Of a DNA stretch of 64,000 nucleotides, positions 7,400-17,573 are shown piece by piece. Below the pieces are notes generated by a model that was not told the origin of the DNA, did no database searches, and saw only the letters and a list, made by a program, of their open reading frames with translations. Position 1 is the first letter of the stretch, and the number at the start of each line of letters is the position of its first letter. Source of the DNA: Diacronema lutheri (lineage: Eukaryota; Haptophyta; Pavlovophyceae; Pavlovales; Pavlovaceae); the NCBI GenBank assembly GCA_019448385.1, contig JAGTXO010000019.1, positions 248,001 through 312,000 of the forward strand, written 5' to 3'. The translations under genes were made by a program, and so were the position numbers.

Positions 7400-10300
7400 G
7401 TGGCCCCGCCCGACCGCGCGACGGGCGAGCCGGCGGTGCACGCGGCGACGTCCGAGCTCGCCGTCGAGCTGCTGCGCGACGCGCGCGCGCTGGCCGGCAC
7501 GGACGGGCGGCTCGTCGTGCTGTGCCTCGAGGCGTCCAACCCGCTCTGGTTCTGCCCCAAGGTGCGCGAGCTCGAGCTGCCGCGGACGCGGTCGGACGGC
7601 GTGCGCGCGTCCGGCTGCACCTGCCCTGCGACGTGCAGCGATGCGCGCGGCGCGGCGGGTGGCGCTGCCCGCGGCGCATCGACGCGGCCGGCGGCGCGCG
7701 CGATCAACAAGGCGGTGCTCGACCACTTCGTCGCGCTTTTCGGCCGCGAGGGCTTCGCGACCTTCGAGTTTGCGGGCGGCGGCGAGGCGAGCTGGCTGTG
7801 CGACAGCGCGGCCGGCACGACGACCGTCGCGGCGTGCGCGTCGCTGCCGCCGCGCATGGGCGATGGGCAGCTGGCCATCCGGCGGCACACGCTCGGCACG
7901 GGCGCCGACGCGCCGGCGCACGCCGTCGTCTCGCTCCGCGTCGCGCACGTGAGCCACGCCATCCGCCGCGCGGCGGACGACGGCGGCGCGCGCGCCGAGC
8001 GGATGGCGCGCGCCGCGCGCGCGTTCTGCGATGTGGCGGCCGCGCTGCGCGTCGACGCGATCCTGGCGGAGGTGCCCAAGGACCGCCCGACGGGCACGCC
8101 ATCCCTTGGCGGGCTGCTCGAGTTTTGGGACAAACGCCACGGGAGCTCGACGGCGCCAGCCACGCTCGCGCTCGGAGACGTGCGCGAGGTGGCCAAGCGG
8201 ACGGCCGACGCAGCGGCCGGCCGAGCGGACGAGGTCCCTGCGGCTGGCCGTCCACAGGTCGCGGCGCGCGCGTGCGCTGGCGCGATTGGCGGCGGCGCGG
8301 GCGCGGCGGGCGCCTCGGACGCTGCGCCCCGTGCACTGGCGGGCGCGTCGGGTGCGCGCACGGACGGCGGCCCTGCCGACGCACGCCAGCTGGAGAGCCG
8401 CTACGGCAAGGCGAGCAAGCACGGCTTAATCCAACATTCCACTACGGGCTGCGTCCTCGACGCTCGCGAGGCCCCGGACCGCGCGTGCGTGCCTGCGCCC
8501 GACGGCACAGCGCTGCGCCGCGTGCTCGACGCCGTCGGCGCGGGCGCGCCCGCGCAGCGCAGCCCGCGCTGGCACGACGAGCGATGGGAGGAGGTCACGG
8601 GCGGCAAGGTTGGCGACGTCGTGAACGACAACGCCGGCGTCGCGCACGAGACGCTCACCGACGAGTACGTGCACCGGCGGCGGCGCGAGGTGCGGACCAA
8701 GGCGACGAGGGCGGGCATCCTCGGCGAGGCCGTCGCGCTGCGCAAGCTGGCGGCCGCGTACGGCATCACCGTCGTGTGCAACCTGCCGATGGTGCGTGCG
8801 GACCCGCACGACATGAGCGCGCCGTTCGCCTTCTCGCCGGACGGGCTCGCCATCCTCCCCGGCGACAACGAGCAGGTCCTCGTCGAGGTGAAGACGCTCA
8901 CCAAGGCGGACGCCAAGGCGCACGAGGACGGGCCGCCGCAGCCGCGCCGCGATCAGCTGCAGCTCGGCATGCACGTCCTCGGCGTAAAACAAAGCGCTCC
9001 ACGTGCAGTACCTCAGGCACGAGGACCGGATCGTCGTGCACGTCGTGACGCGCGGCGCCGGCTGGCTTGCATTCGCGCAGCCGAGGGTGCAGGCCTTCTG
9101 GGCGCGCGTCGTCGAGCGGCGCGCGCGGCTCGAGCGCGCGCGCGCCGACCACCCGGCTGCGAGTCGGCGGCACCGGCGGCAGCAGACGCCGGCCGGGCCG
9201 CCGCTCGTGCTCGCGCTGGACGGGCGCATCCCCGCCGCGCGCGCCGCCGCGCTGCACGCCGTCGCGCACGGCACCGCGAGCGCGGCGGCGGTGGCGGCGA
9301 CGGCGGCGACGGGCGACGCGACGGCGTTGCAAGGCGCGATCGCGGCGATGCGCGCGCCCGTCGGCAATGCGGCGATCACCAGCGCAGCGCGTGCGGAGCG
9401 CGCGGCCGTCGAGCGCGCGATCGCGTACCTCGGGCAGCTGGCAGGCGACGCCGCCGCCCGCGGCACGGCCGAGGCGGCCGAGGAGGAGAGGACGGTCGAC
9501 GCCGACATCTGCGCGTTGCTGCACCAGCTCGGCGCGAGCGTGGCGCACGTGCACGTCGAGGACGCGGATTGCGTCACGCGTGAGCACTGCGGCGAGGCGG
9601 TGCTCGCTGCAGTGGGCGACCCGTTGAGCGCCCCCGCCACCTCGAGCGTCATCGTCGCGCACATCGTGCGGCTCGCCGGCTTTGGCGTCGAGCTCCCGCA
9701 GTCGATTCGCGTCGCCCCCAGCACGGCCAAATGGCACGAGGGCTGGCTCGACGTGCAGTGCGTGCTGCTGCGCACGCGCCGGCGCGGGCGGCGCGACGAC
9801 GACTTTGTGGCCGTCGTCAGGCGCGGTGGGCGCTGGTTTGCGTGCGAGCCCGGCCGCGCGCGGCGGCTGCAGTGGCGGTCGGTCCTGCGCCGCGCGCGCG
9901 GCGGCGTCGACGGGACCGGCGAGGAGGCGTTCGCGGTCGTCTACGTGCGGCGCGGCGACGCGGCCGGCGACGCGGCTGGCGACGCGCAGGCCGAAATGGC
10001 GCGCGGCGGGCGCGCGCGCAAGCGCACGCGCGGCGGCACGCGCAAGCGCAAGCGCGGCGCCTGCGCCGGGCTCGAGGCGGCCGCGCCCGCCGGCGCGCCG
10101 GCTGCCGCGCCCGCCGGCGCGCCGGCGGGCGCTGCTCACCGCCCGCTCGCCAGGCGTGCCACGGTCGCCGCGCGCACCACGCGCTCTGTGACCGACGCGC
10201 AGCACTCGGCGCCTGCCGCCACGGTTGCACCTGTCTTCGACTGGCGCGCCGGCCGCCCGCCCCCCGCCGCTCGAGCCCGCCATCCGCGGCCGCGTGGGCG

Positions 10301-10480
10301 CGCGCCACCGGGCAAGGCCTGGGACAGCGCCTCGGGTGCGTGGGCGGACAAGCCGACTGGTGCTGCCGTCGCCGCCGCGCCGCCGCCGCTGCCGCCTGCC
10401 GCCGCGCCGCCGCCCGCCGCCGCGCCGCCGCCCGCCGCCGCGCCGCCGCCCGCCGCCGCGCCGCCGCCCGCCGCCACCGG
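7400..10480 (+). CDS. YqaJ-type PD-(D/E)XK nuclease protein, probably fused to the downstream chromodomain-Fanzor part
   Basis: The frame opens after a TAG at 7394 with no ATG until 7857, so the true start is probably in an unseen 5' exon. Around 8720-9110 the sequence carries the YqaJ nuclease core: GILGEAVALRKLAAAYGITV, then FSPDGLAIL (Asp codon 8840-8842), VLVEVKT (Glu 8885-8887, Lys 8891-8893) and QLQLGMHVLG, followed by a strand and an F-W segment. YqaJ/lambda-exonuclease enzymes are DNA exonucleases or recombinases of viruses and mobile elements. The frame shifts by one base in an A-rich stretch (8988-8996, CAAAG): removing one A restores VKQALHVQYLRHEDRI, and a 25-nt GT-AG gap would also do so. 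The second half has an FVAVVRRGGRWFACEPG segment of unknown role, a strongly basic tract near 10000-10060 that could be a nuclear localisation signal, and a Pro/Ala linker. It then enters (AAAPPP)n, where phase changes into the next part. Confidence 0.7.
10399..10480 (+). repeat. 18-bp tandem repeat encoding AAAPPP
   Basis: About four to five copies of an 18-bp unit (GCCGCCGCGCCGCCGCCC). Good coding continues in one frame before it and in another after it, so the reading phase changes within or just after this array. Confidence 0.75.
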
Positions 10481-13400
10481 CGGCGCTCGGCCGCCGGCAG
10501 CACGTCGGCGCGGGCGGCAGCGCGGCGGGCCGGCGGCTCGCGGCCATCGCACGTCGGCAGCGCGGCGTGCGCGCGCCGCCGCCCGCCGCGCGCTTCCTCG
10601 CCACGCTGCCGCCACCGCCACGCGACGGCCTCGCGCGCACGAGCAAGCAGGCGCGCGCGAGGCGCAACGCGGACGGCCGGCCGGCGCACGCGCGCGCGGC
10701 CAACGCGCGCGCCTTCTACCGCGGCGTGGAGCTCGGCGTGCACGCGACGCGCGCCATCGTCGACGCGCGCCACGCCGACCTCCCGCAGGCCGTGTTCGTG
10801 GCGGAGGCGCGGGCGATCGTCGCGCGCTCCGCCGGCGGCGGCGCGCTGCTCGCGCCGGACGACGTGCGCGACCTGTGCGACGCGCAGACGGACGCCGATC
10901 GCGCTGCGATCTGGGCGTCGGTGGGCGCGCACGAGGCGACGCGCATCTTCGCGCTCGTCACGCGCAACGCGAGCTTGGCGGGCGCGGCGCTGCTCGTGCT
11001 GCACACGCCGGCGGACGCGCCGGCGCGCGCGCTCGGGCTCGTGGCGACGCGCTCGCGCGCGCCGTCGACGGGCGCGCCGTGCGACGCCCACAGGGCGCTG
11101 GTGAAGCGGTTGGACGTGCTGACGGGCGCGATCGCTGCGGCGCGAGGCGCGCTGCCGCTCGAGCTCGAGCTCGCGCTCGCGCCCGAGCCGCAGAGCGCGT
11201 GCAACGCGCGTGCGGCCGCGCTGCTCTGCCTGCAGGCCGTCGCGGACGCGAGCGACCGTCCCGCCGCTGAGGACGCGCTGGCCGCGCTCGACGACGCGCG
11301 CGGCATCGACCGGCACTGCCACGCCGTCCGGCAGCAGATCGAGGCGAAGCTCGCGTGGCGGCGCGCCGACGGCGCCGTGGGCGTTGACGGCGCCGACGGC
11401 GCGCCCGCGCTCGCGCCTGCGGCCGCACCGCCGGCGTGTGCGCCGGCGCACGCTGCCGGCGAGGCGGCAGTCGACCAGGCGATCGTCACGCGGGTGCGCG
11501 ACGCGCTGCGCGCGTGGGCGACGACTGGCACCGCGCCCAGCGCGGCGGTGCTCGACGACGCCTGCGCCGCGTACACGGCGCGCGCACGCGCGCGCAAGGA
11601 CGCGCGCACGGCGCTGGGCCCGACGCGCGCGGCCGAGCTGCTCGCCGCGGCCGCGCGCGGCGGAGCCGATGGGGCGGATGCCGCGCGCGCGCTGCTCGGC
11701 GGCACGCCGCGCCTGCTCGTCGTGCTCCTCTGCGTGCCCGTCGCCGCGCCGTCCGGCGAGCCGCCGCGCCCGGTCGGGCTGCTCGTCGCCGACCGGCCGA
11801 CGGACGACTCGCGCCCGGCCGCGCTCGTGCGCTACGACTTTGCGCCGCTCGACGCGGACGTGGCCGTCGCGGTCGGCGCGCATGCCGTCGCGCTGGCCAA
11901 TGCGATCTGGCCGCTGCTCGCGGCCGAGGGGGAGCCGCGGCCATCGCCCGTCGTGCGCTCGCAGCCGCGCGGCGGCGACGATGGCGCGCGTGCGCTCGCA
12001 ACGTTCGCATGCCTCGACGCGCTGATGACCGCCAGCGTCGGCGCGCATGGCCTCGCGGGCGGCGCGGGCATGCTGCCCGCGCTGGTCGCGCGAGGCGCCA
12101 CGGCCGCTCAGCGCGAGCGGCAGCTGCGCGCGGCCGCCGAGAGGCTGGGCGGCACGGTCGCTGGGTGGCCGGACACGGGCGCGAGCGCGGCGGGCGCGAG
12201 CGTCGACGAGGAGGCGCGCACGTACGAGGTCGAGGCGGTCGTCGACGAGCGCCGCAAGGCGGGCAAGAGGGTGACGTTCGAGTTCCGGATCAGGTGGCTG
12301 GGCTACGACGAGAGCGCCGACACGTGGGAGCCTGAGGCCAACGTGAGCAGCGACCTCGTCGCCCAGTTCCGCAAGACGCGCGACGAGCAGAAGCGGCGCG
12401 CGGGCGGATCGGGCAGCGGCAGCGGCAGTGCGGGCGCGGCGTCCGCATTGGCGTCGGCGCCGCTTCGCGCGCACGGCGTCTCGGGCGCCGCGGGCAAGCG
12501 CGCCGCGGCGGGTGCCGCCGCGAGCGCGCGCGACGCCGCGGGCGCGCGCGCGCCGAGCGTTCCCCGCGCGCGCGGCGTCGAGAGCGCGCGCGTGGACGAG
12601 CCCGATGCGCCGAGCGCGCGCGCCGCCGGCAGCGCGACGGCGCGCACGCGCGGCAGCGTGCTCACGGGCTTCGTGGTCAAGCGCTCGACGCTCAACGCGG
12701 GGCCGCAGGCGGTGACGGCGCAGCCCGGTGCGCGGAAGGAGCTGCGGCGCATCGCGGCGGCCGTGCACAGGCTCACGACACAGGCGTACCGCGTCATCAA
12801 CAAGGTGGTGCGCGACGAGGCTGCGGTGGCGAGCGCGCAGGCCGTCGGCGCGGCGTCGGGCGGCCCATCGACCAGCGTGCACACGTCGACCACGATGGAC
12901 AAGGGAACCGTCCTTGCGATCTTCTCGGCCATCGGTTGGCACAAGGACGAGAGCACGTACGGTGCAGCGCCCCGAGGCAAGCCCGCCGAGCAAGCCGCCG
13001 CGCAGACCAAGGCGGCGACGGCGCGCGCCGTCGGCGAGATGGCCGAGGGCATCCAGCCCGTCTGCGCGGTGGGCCTCGCGAGCATCCTCAAGGAGGAGGC
13101 GACGCAGGTGTCCATCGCGTGCCTGATGCACCCATCGCGCGTCGTGAACGGGCTGCTCCGCGACGTCGTCCGCGCGGCAGTCGAGCGCGACGAGGCGCTC
13201 GTCGCGCTGCCCGAGATGCAGCGAAACGCGCGCGTGCGCGAGCTGTGCGAGCGGCTGCTGCGCGGCGACGTGGAGGGCGCGCGCGTCGGCTGCCCCGCCG
13301 CGCTCGACCGCCACCTGCCCGACATGGTCCTCCACAAGATCGACTACGAGTGCGCGCCCACGGATAGGTGGAACTACGACCGGCACACGACGCACTACTT

Positions 13401-15019
13401 CCTCGTGCAGATCCGCAACCTGCAGCACGTGGCCAAGGGGCAGGCGCTGCTCTGCCGGCTCGCGCACATCCACACGCAGCTGACCGGCCGGCCGCCGCGG
13501 TACAATGTGGCGCCGCTGCGCACGCACAATGTGCGCGCGAGGCGCGGCTGCCGCTGCCGCCGCCGAGCGCCCAAGCGCGCGCGCCGCCGCCGTGCGCGCC
13601 GCCCCGCGGCCAGGTTGGTCACGCGCCCGCGCGCTCGCGCGCCGCGCGCTGCGCGCAGGTGCCGCGCAACGTGCGCCTCACCGCGAACGCCATCTGGGAG
13701 ACGCTCCCGGACGACGAGCGCAAGGAGCTGCGCGCGCGGCTCAAGGCGCTGGACCTGCGCGACCACGATGGCGAGCCGATTCGATGGACCAAGCGAGGCG
13801 GCTCGTTTGTCCCGCCAATGTCGGACGTGCGCGTCAGGTACGCGGTCTTTGCGACGCGCTTCGACATCTCCAACCGCGTCTTCGACTACGCCGGGCGCGA
13901 GCGGCCGCCGGCCGACCTGCCGTGGCACGCGCGGCGCTCGTGGGTTGGCCTCGCGCCGCTGCCGCGCGTGCCGCTCCCGGGCCGGCAGCCCGTCAAGTCG
14001 GTGGTGACGGATGGCGTCGCCGTGCACGCCGTCGGGACCGTCCTCGTGCCGAAGGCGCAGGCGCCGGCCGGCGGCTCGAGCGTCCTGCACCGCTGGCGCC
14101 GGCCGGACGGGCGCATCGCCGTCGCGCTCGGCTCTGAGCTGCAGCGGGCGATTGATGAGGAGGAGGCGGTCGTCGTCGCGGCCGACCCGAACATGGGCAA
14201 CATCACCACCTACTCTGCGCACGTCGGGCGGGCGGCCGTCTGGCGGCAGTTCACGCAGCGCGCGCGCGCGCGCGCCGCGGGCTTGCGCGCGAGACGGCCA
14301 AGACCAACGCGGCGCGGCGGCGCGTGCGCAAGAACGGGCGCAGCGAGGAGTTCAGCGTGGAGGCGGACGAGGCGCGGCTTGGCGAGGCGCACAGCGCCAA
14401 GGTGCTCGGCGAGGGCGAGTTCCTCGCCTTCCACCGCGAGAGCGCGCGGGTGCGCGAGCGCGCCGCCGAGCACGTGTACGACGCGCCGGCGCGCCGCAAG
14501 GAGCGCTGGCGGCGTGACAGCGGCGGGCGGTCCAACGCGGCGCGCGTCGCCGAGGCGCTCATCGCGGCGCACTGCGTCGACGGCGTGACGCGCGACCGGC
14601 TGCTCGTGTGCGTGGGCAAGTGGCTGCACGACCACAAGGGCGCGCAGCCCAAGGGCGCGCCGCCCGCCTTCCAGGTGGGGCTGCTGCGCGAGCTGCGGCG
14701 GCGCGGCGTCGCGGCCGTCTTCGTGCCCGAGCCGTACACGTCGATGCACTGCTCGATGCCGCGGCTCGCCAAGGGCGGCAGGCTGCAGCGCTGCGGCGCG
14801 GAGCTCGCGCAGGACCCGCGCCTGCCCGTGGCAAAGGGCGGCACGCGCACGGTGCACGCGCTCGTCATCTGCCCGGCGTGCAACGGCGGCAAGAAGCCCG
14901 TGCACCGCGACTACAACGCCGCGCGCAACATCTTCTACGACGTGCACGACATTGCGGCGCACGCGGCCGGGCGCGACACCACGTCGACGCCTGAGCGCTT
15001 TGCCCTCGTGCTCGCCTAG
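10481..15019 (+). CDS. Chromodomain-Fanzor (TnpB-like, RuvC RNA-guided nuclease) protein
   Basis: Frame continuing from the YqaJ part; no ATG marks a separate start. An alpha-rich region of unknown function (10500-12200) leads to a chromodomain at about 12223-12372 (YEVEAVV, then FEFRIRWLGYDESADTWEPE). Next come a helical Fanzor-like N-terminal region (LRRIAAAVHRLTTQAYRVIN) and an intron at 13531-13658 with a GTGCGC donor. RuvC-I is VVVAADPNMGN (Asp 14184-14186). Then the Fanzor block runs LLVCVGKW, KGAQPKG and VFVPEPYTS (Glu 14729-14731), a Zn ribbon (HC, RCG, ICPAC), and RuvC-III HRDYNAARNIF (Asp 14909-14911). E-x-x-T-S as the RuvC-II-like Glu is a Fanzor trait; TnpB/Fanzor enzymes cut DNA guided by an omega RNA from the element. 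A (CG)n tract at about 14256-14280 shifts the frame by two bases. Apart from that shift, which may be error, all catalytic residues are present. Confidence 0.75.
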
Positions 15020-15385
15020 TGGGCGCGCGGCGAGGTGTGGGAGCGTGAGGAGCGCATGGTGCACGGCGAGGGCGACGACTGCGACGACGAGGGCGACGGC
15101 GACGACGAGGGCGACGACGAGGGCGACGGCGACGACGACGACGACGGCAGCGGCGACGGCGGCGGCGGCGAGGGCGACGGTGACGGCGACGGCGACGGAG
15201 GCGGCGGCGGCGACGACGACGATGACGGCGGGGGAGGCGGCGGCGGCGACGGCGGTGGCGACGACGGCGGCGGGCGCGGCGGCGGTGGCGGCGGCGGCTC
15301 TCGCGCCCGCACCCCCGCCCGCGGAGCTGCCAGCGCCAGTGCCGGCGGCGGCAGCGCGCGCGGGCCGAAGCGCGGCCGGCGTTGA
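15020..15385 (+). other. In-frame acidic Asp/Gly tail behind a single TAG, ending in a basic motif
   Basis: In the same frame as the Fanzor C-terminus, the codons after the TAG at 15017-15019 read WARGEVWEREERMVHGEGDD, continue as a long Asp/Gly/Glu tract, then SRARTPARG, and stop after GPKRGRR at 15385. Its persistence in frame for 122 codons suggests it was the original disordered C-terminus with a nuclear-localisation-like end, cut off by a nonsense codon. It may instead be a GC-repeat artefact, because acidic Asp/Gly runs arise easily from (GACGGC)n. Confidence 0.45.
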
Positions 15386-15809
15386 CGCACGGCCGAGCCG
15401 CGCAGCGGTCGACGCTTTGCGGGCTCCGCCCAGGTCGCGCGCGGCTGGCGACGCGTAACGCATTCGGCACGCCCGTGCATGCCGCCGCCCGTGGCCGAGC
15501 GCGCCGCACCAGCCGGCCCGCTCCAACCGCCGAGCGGATCACGGACGCTTGCTACGGCTCGTCGGCGCGCGTCACCTGCGCCGGCGGCCACGGCGCCGTC
15601 TGCTCCGCCCTCGTCGCGAGCAGACCGACCGCTGCTCGCCGCCCGCACGCCGCCGCAGCAACGCTGCGCGTCGTGCTCCCCCGCTCGCCAAGCGAAGAGC
15701 TCCCTCACAAGGACGTCCTTCCGAACGGCCCGCGCTGCACTCGGGGCGCTCAACCGTGCCCCTGATCGGATTTGGCTTGACCATCTATACCTTCGATCCC
15801 AGCCCCACC
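15386..15809. other. Stretch without a recognised gene
   Basis: Right flank of the nuclease locus. No convincing coding frame, no terminal inverted repeat matching 6405-7400, and no tRNA-like fold was seen. Confidence 0.4.
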
Positions 15810-16924
15810 TCACGCCCTCCTCCGCCCAAGTGAGCGCCCCGCTGTGAGCTTCTGGTCGAGCGGCATCACGATGGCGGTCGTGCGCGTCTGCGTCTTGCGC
15901 GAGTCGATCGTCTCACACTCACACTCGGACTCCTGACATCCATAGTGGAGGGGGGGAGGGGGGATGGGTGAGTGGGAAATTGGGTGAGTGACGGGTGAAT
16001 GCGCAGGTGCAAGACGCGCGGGTGGAGCGCGGGCGGGTGAGGCACGGTTGGGTGGCGGGCGGGTGGAGGACGCGCGGGCGGGTGAGGCACGGTTGGGTGG
16101 CGGGCGGGTGGAGGACGCGCGGGCGGGTGAGGCACGGTTGGGTGGCGGGCGGGTGGAAGACGCGCGGGCGGGTGAGGCACGGTTGGGTGGCGGGCGGGTG
16201 GAGGACGCGCGGGCGGGTGATGCACGGTTGGGTGGCGGGCGGGTGGAAGACGCGCGGGCGGGTGAGGCACGGTTGGGTGGCGGGCGGGTGGAGGACGCGC
16301 GGGCGGGTGACGGGCGGGTGGGGCGGTAGCCGAGACGAGGCGCATGCTCTGCCACCCGAGGCGCTGGCAGCCTGCACGCAGGCCTGCACGCGGCCGACCG
16401 CGTGCACGCCTCGCCCCAGGCAGGCCCTCGCGAGCCGCCGCCGCCGCCGCCATGCCCATACGCACGCACACGCGCGCCTCACCTTGACCGCGTGTGGGAT
16501 TCGGACCTCGTGCACCTCGGCGAGCATGCGCAAGGAGCCGTGCGCGACGCGCGCGCCCACGGATGAGCGGACTGTCTTCCACGCGCCCAGCTCCGAGCGG
16601 CTGGCGGGGCGAAGGGGGGGGGGGGGGGGGGGGGGGGGGAGGAGGAGGAGCGGAAAGGGAGGAGCGGAAAGGGGGCCGGATTTGGGGTTTTAAAGTCTGA
16701 GCGGATGGGTCATGGTGGGTCAGCGTGCGACGCGCGACGTGGGGGCGCGCGCACCGCGCAAAGTCGGCCCACTTCGCCTCGGCGGCCGTCCCCGCCTCCG
16801 AGTCCGTATCACCGCCACCGACGCCGCCGCCTCCGCCCCAACCTCCGCCTCCGCCTGCGCCTGCGCCTGCGCGCGCGCCGCCGTGCCGCGCGGAGCTCAG
16901 CGACTTGATGTCGTTGTCCGCCAT
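15810..16924 (-). CDS. Hypothetical protein, three exons
   Basis: Exons 16755-16924, 16483-16600 and 15810-15932 join in phase (56 codons+2, 1+39 codons, 41 codons) to a 136-residue protein. It begins MADNDIKSLSS, passes through a Gly-rich linker, then KWADFARRSELGAWKTVRSS, HGSLRMLAEVHEVRIPHAVK and ESECECETIDSRKTQTRTTA, ending LDQKLTAGRSLGRRRA. Donors are GTGCGC and GTGAGG. The second intron (16601-16754) carries a C-run on the coding strand; the first listed toward the 3' end (15933-16482) carries a 45-bp minisatellite. An in-frame ATG at about 16982 could extend the N-terminus. Upstream on the same strand are a CCAAT motif (near 17080) and a hairpin at 17029-17049. No family was recognised. 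The last codons contain the 21-bp sequence also found at 2796. Confidence 0.6.
16041..16320. repeat. 45-bp minisatellite, about six copies
   Basis: Units starting GGCACGGTTGGGTGGCGGGC at 16041, 16086, 16131, 16176, 16221 (variant) and 16266. It lies inside the larger intron of the minus-strand hypothetical gene. 45 bp is a multiple of three, so both strands show spurious long open frames here. Confidence 0.9.
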
Positions 16925-17028
16925 CCCCGCCGACCTGCCGTCGCCGCCGCCGGCCGCAGTCGCGAGCGCGCGCGGCATCCCGCGCAGCAGCGTTTTCGGG
17001 TGCGAGGTCGCGTCGTGGTAGGGCGGCT

Positions 17029-17049
17029 CGACCCTTAGGACGAGGGTCG
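17029..17049. promoter_or_regulatory. Hairpin with TAGGACG loop upstream of a minus-strand gene
   Basis: Arms CGACCCT and AGGGTCG enclose TAGGACG. A second inverted repeat follows (CGCCGCGCTCCTGCC near 17052, GGCAGGAGCG-like partner GCAGGAGCGCGGCG near 17090) around an ATTGG (CCAAT on the minus strand) at about 17079. The gene's ATG is about 105 bp downstream at 16924, so this could be a promoter element. Confidence 0.45.
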
Positions 17050-17134
17050 TAACGCCGCGCTCCTGCCGCGCGCGCATTGGTTGAGGGCGCGCAGGAGCGC
17101 GGCGCGTGAATGGATGGCGGACGGGCGGGCGGGC

Positions 17135-17330
17135 GTGACGTGGCGGGCGGGCGGGCGGGTGTGACGTGGCGGGCGGGCGGGCGGGTGTGACGTGGCGGGC
17201 GGGCGGGCGGGTGTGACGTGGCGGGCGGGCGGGCGGGTGTGACGTGGCGGGCGGGCGCGCGGGTGTGACGTGGCGGGCGGGCGGGCGGGTGTGACGTGGC
17301 GGGCGGGCGGGCGGGTGTGACGTGGCGGTG
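17135..17330. repeat. 26-bp minisatellite, about eight copies
   Basis: Units of GTGACGTGGCGGGCGGGCGG plus GGCGGGT at 26-bp spacing from 17135. G-rich on the plus strand with repeated GGGCGGGCGGGCGGG runs able to form G-quadruplexes. Confidence 0.9.
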
Positions 17331-17488
17331 GGCGCGCGTGGACGGGCGCAAGGGCGCACGGCCAGCCGATGGGGCCAGCCGACGGAGCCAGCCGATGGGG
17401 CCAGCCGGTGCGGGCGCGCGCGGAGGCGGGCGGGCGGGGCGGACGGGCGGGTGCACACGCTGGTGCAGTGCGTCGAGCAGCCGTTTCG

Positions 17489-17573
17489 CTCGCACCCTTT
17501 CGGCCGTTACGCTCGCACCCTTTCGGCCGTTACGCTCGCACCCTTTCGGCCGTTACGCTCGCACCCTTTCGGC
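17489..17573. repeat. 23-bp tandem repeat, nearly four copies
   Basis: CGCTCGCACCCTTTCGGCCG plus TTA repeats at 17489, 17512, 17535 and 17558. It overlaps the 3' end of the long minus-strand Ala-rich gene, where it may code for the last residues or lie just past the true stop. Confidence 0.85.

Noticed and set aside
8985-9009. A 25-nt intron restoring the YqaJ frame
   Set aside because: GT and AG are present and phase fits, but other introns here are at least about 75 nt and mostly over 120 nt; a one-base indel in the A-rich run is simpler.
12223-12372. Chromodomain as part of a chromovirus LTR retrotransposon
   Set aside because: No reverse transcriptase, RNase H, integrase or LTR was seen in 6-16 kb; the neighbouring catalytic domain is RuvC/TnpB-like.
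15035-15385. Independent acidic Asp/Gly-rich gene
   Set aside because: It is exactly in frame with the Fanzor C-terminus, so it is treated as a tail behind a stop rather than a separate gene.
6405-15830. Classical terminal inverted repeats and target-site duplication around the nuclease locus
   Set aside because: No matching inverted ends could be found by eye; only internal palindromes and the 21-bp shared sequence were seen, so element borders are left open.
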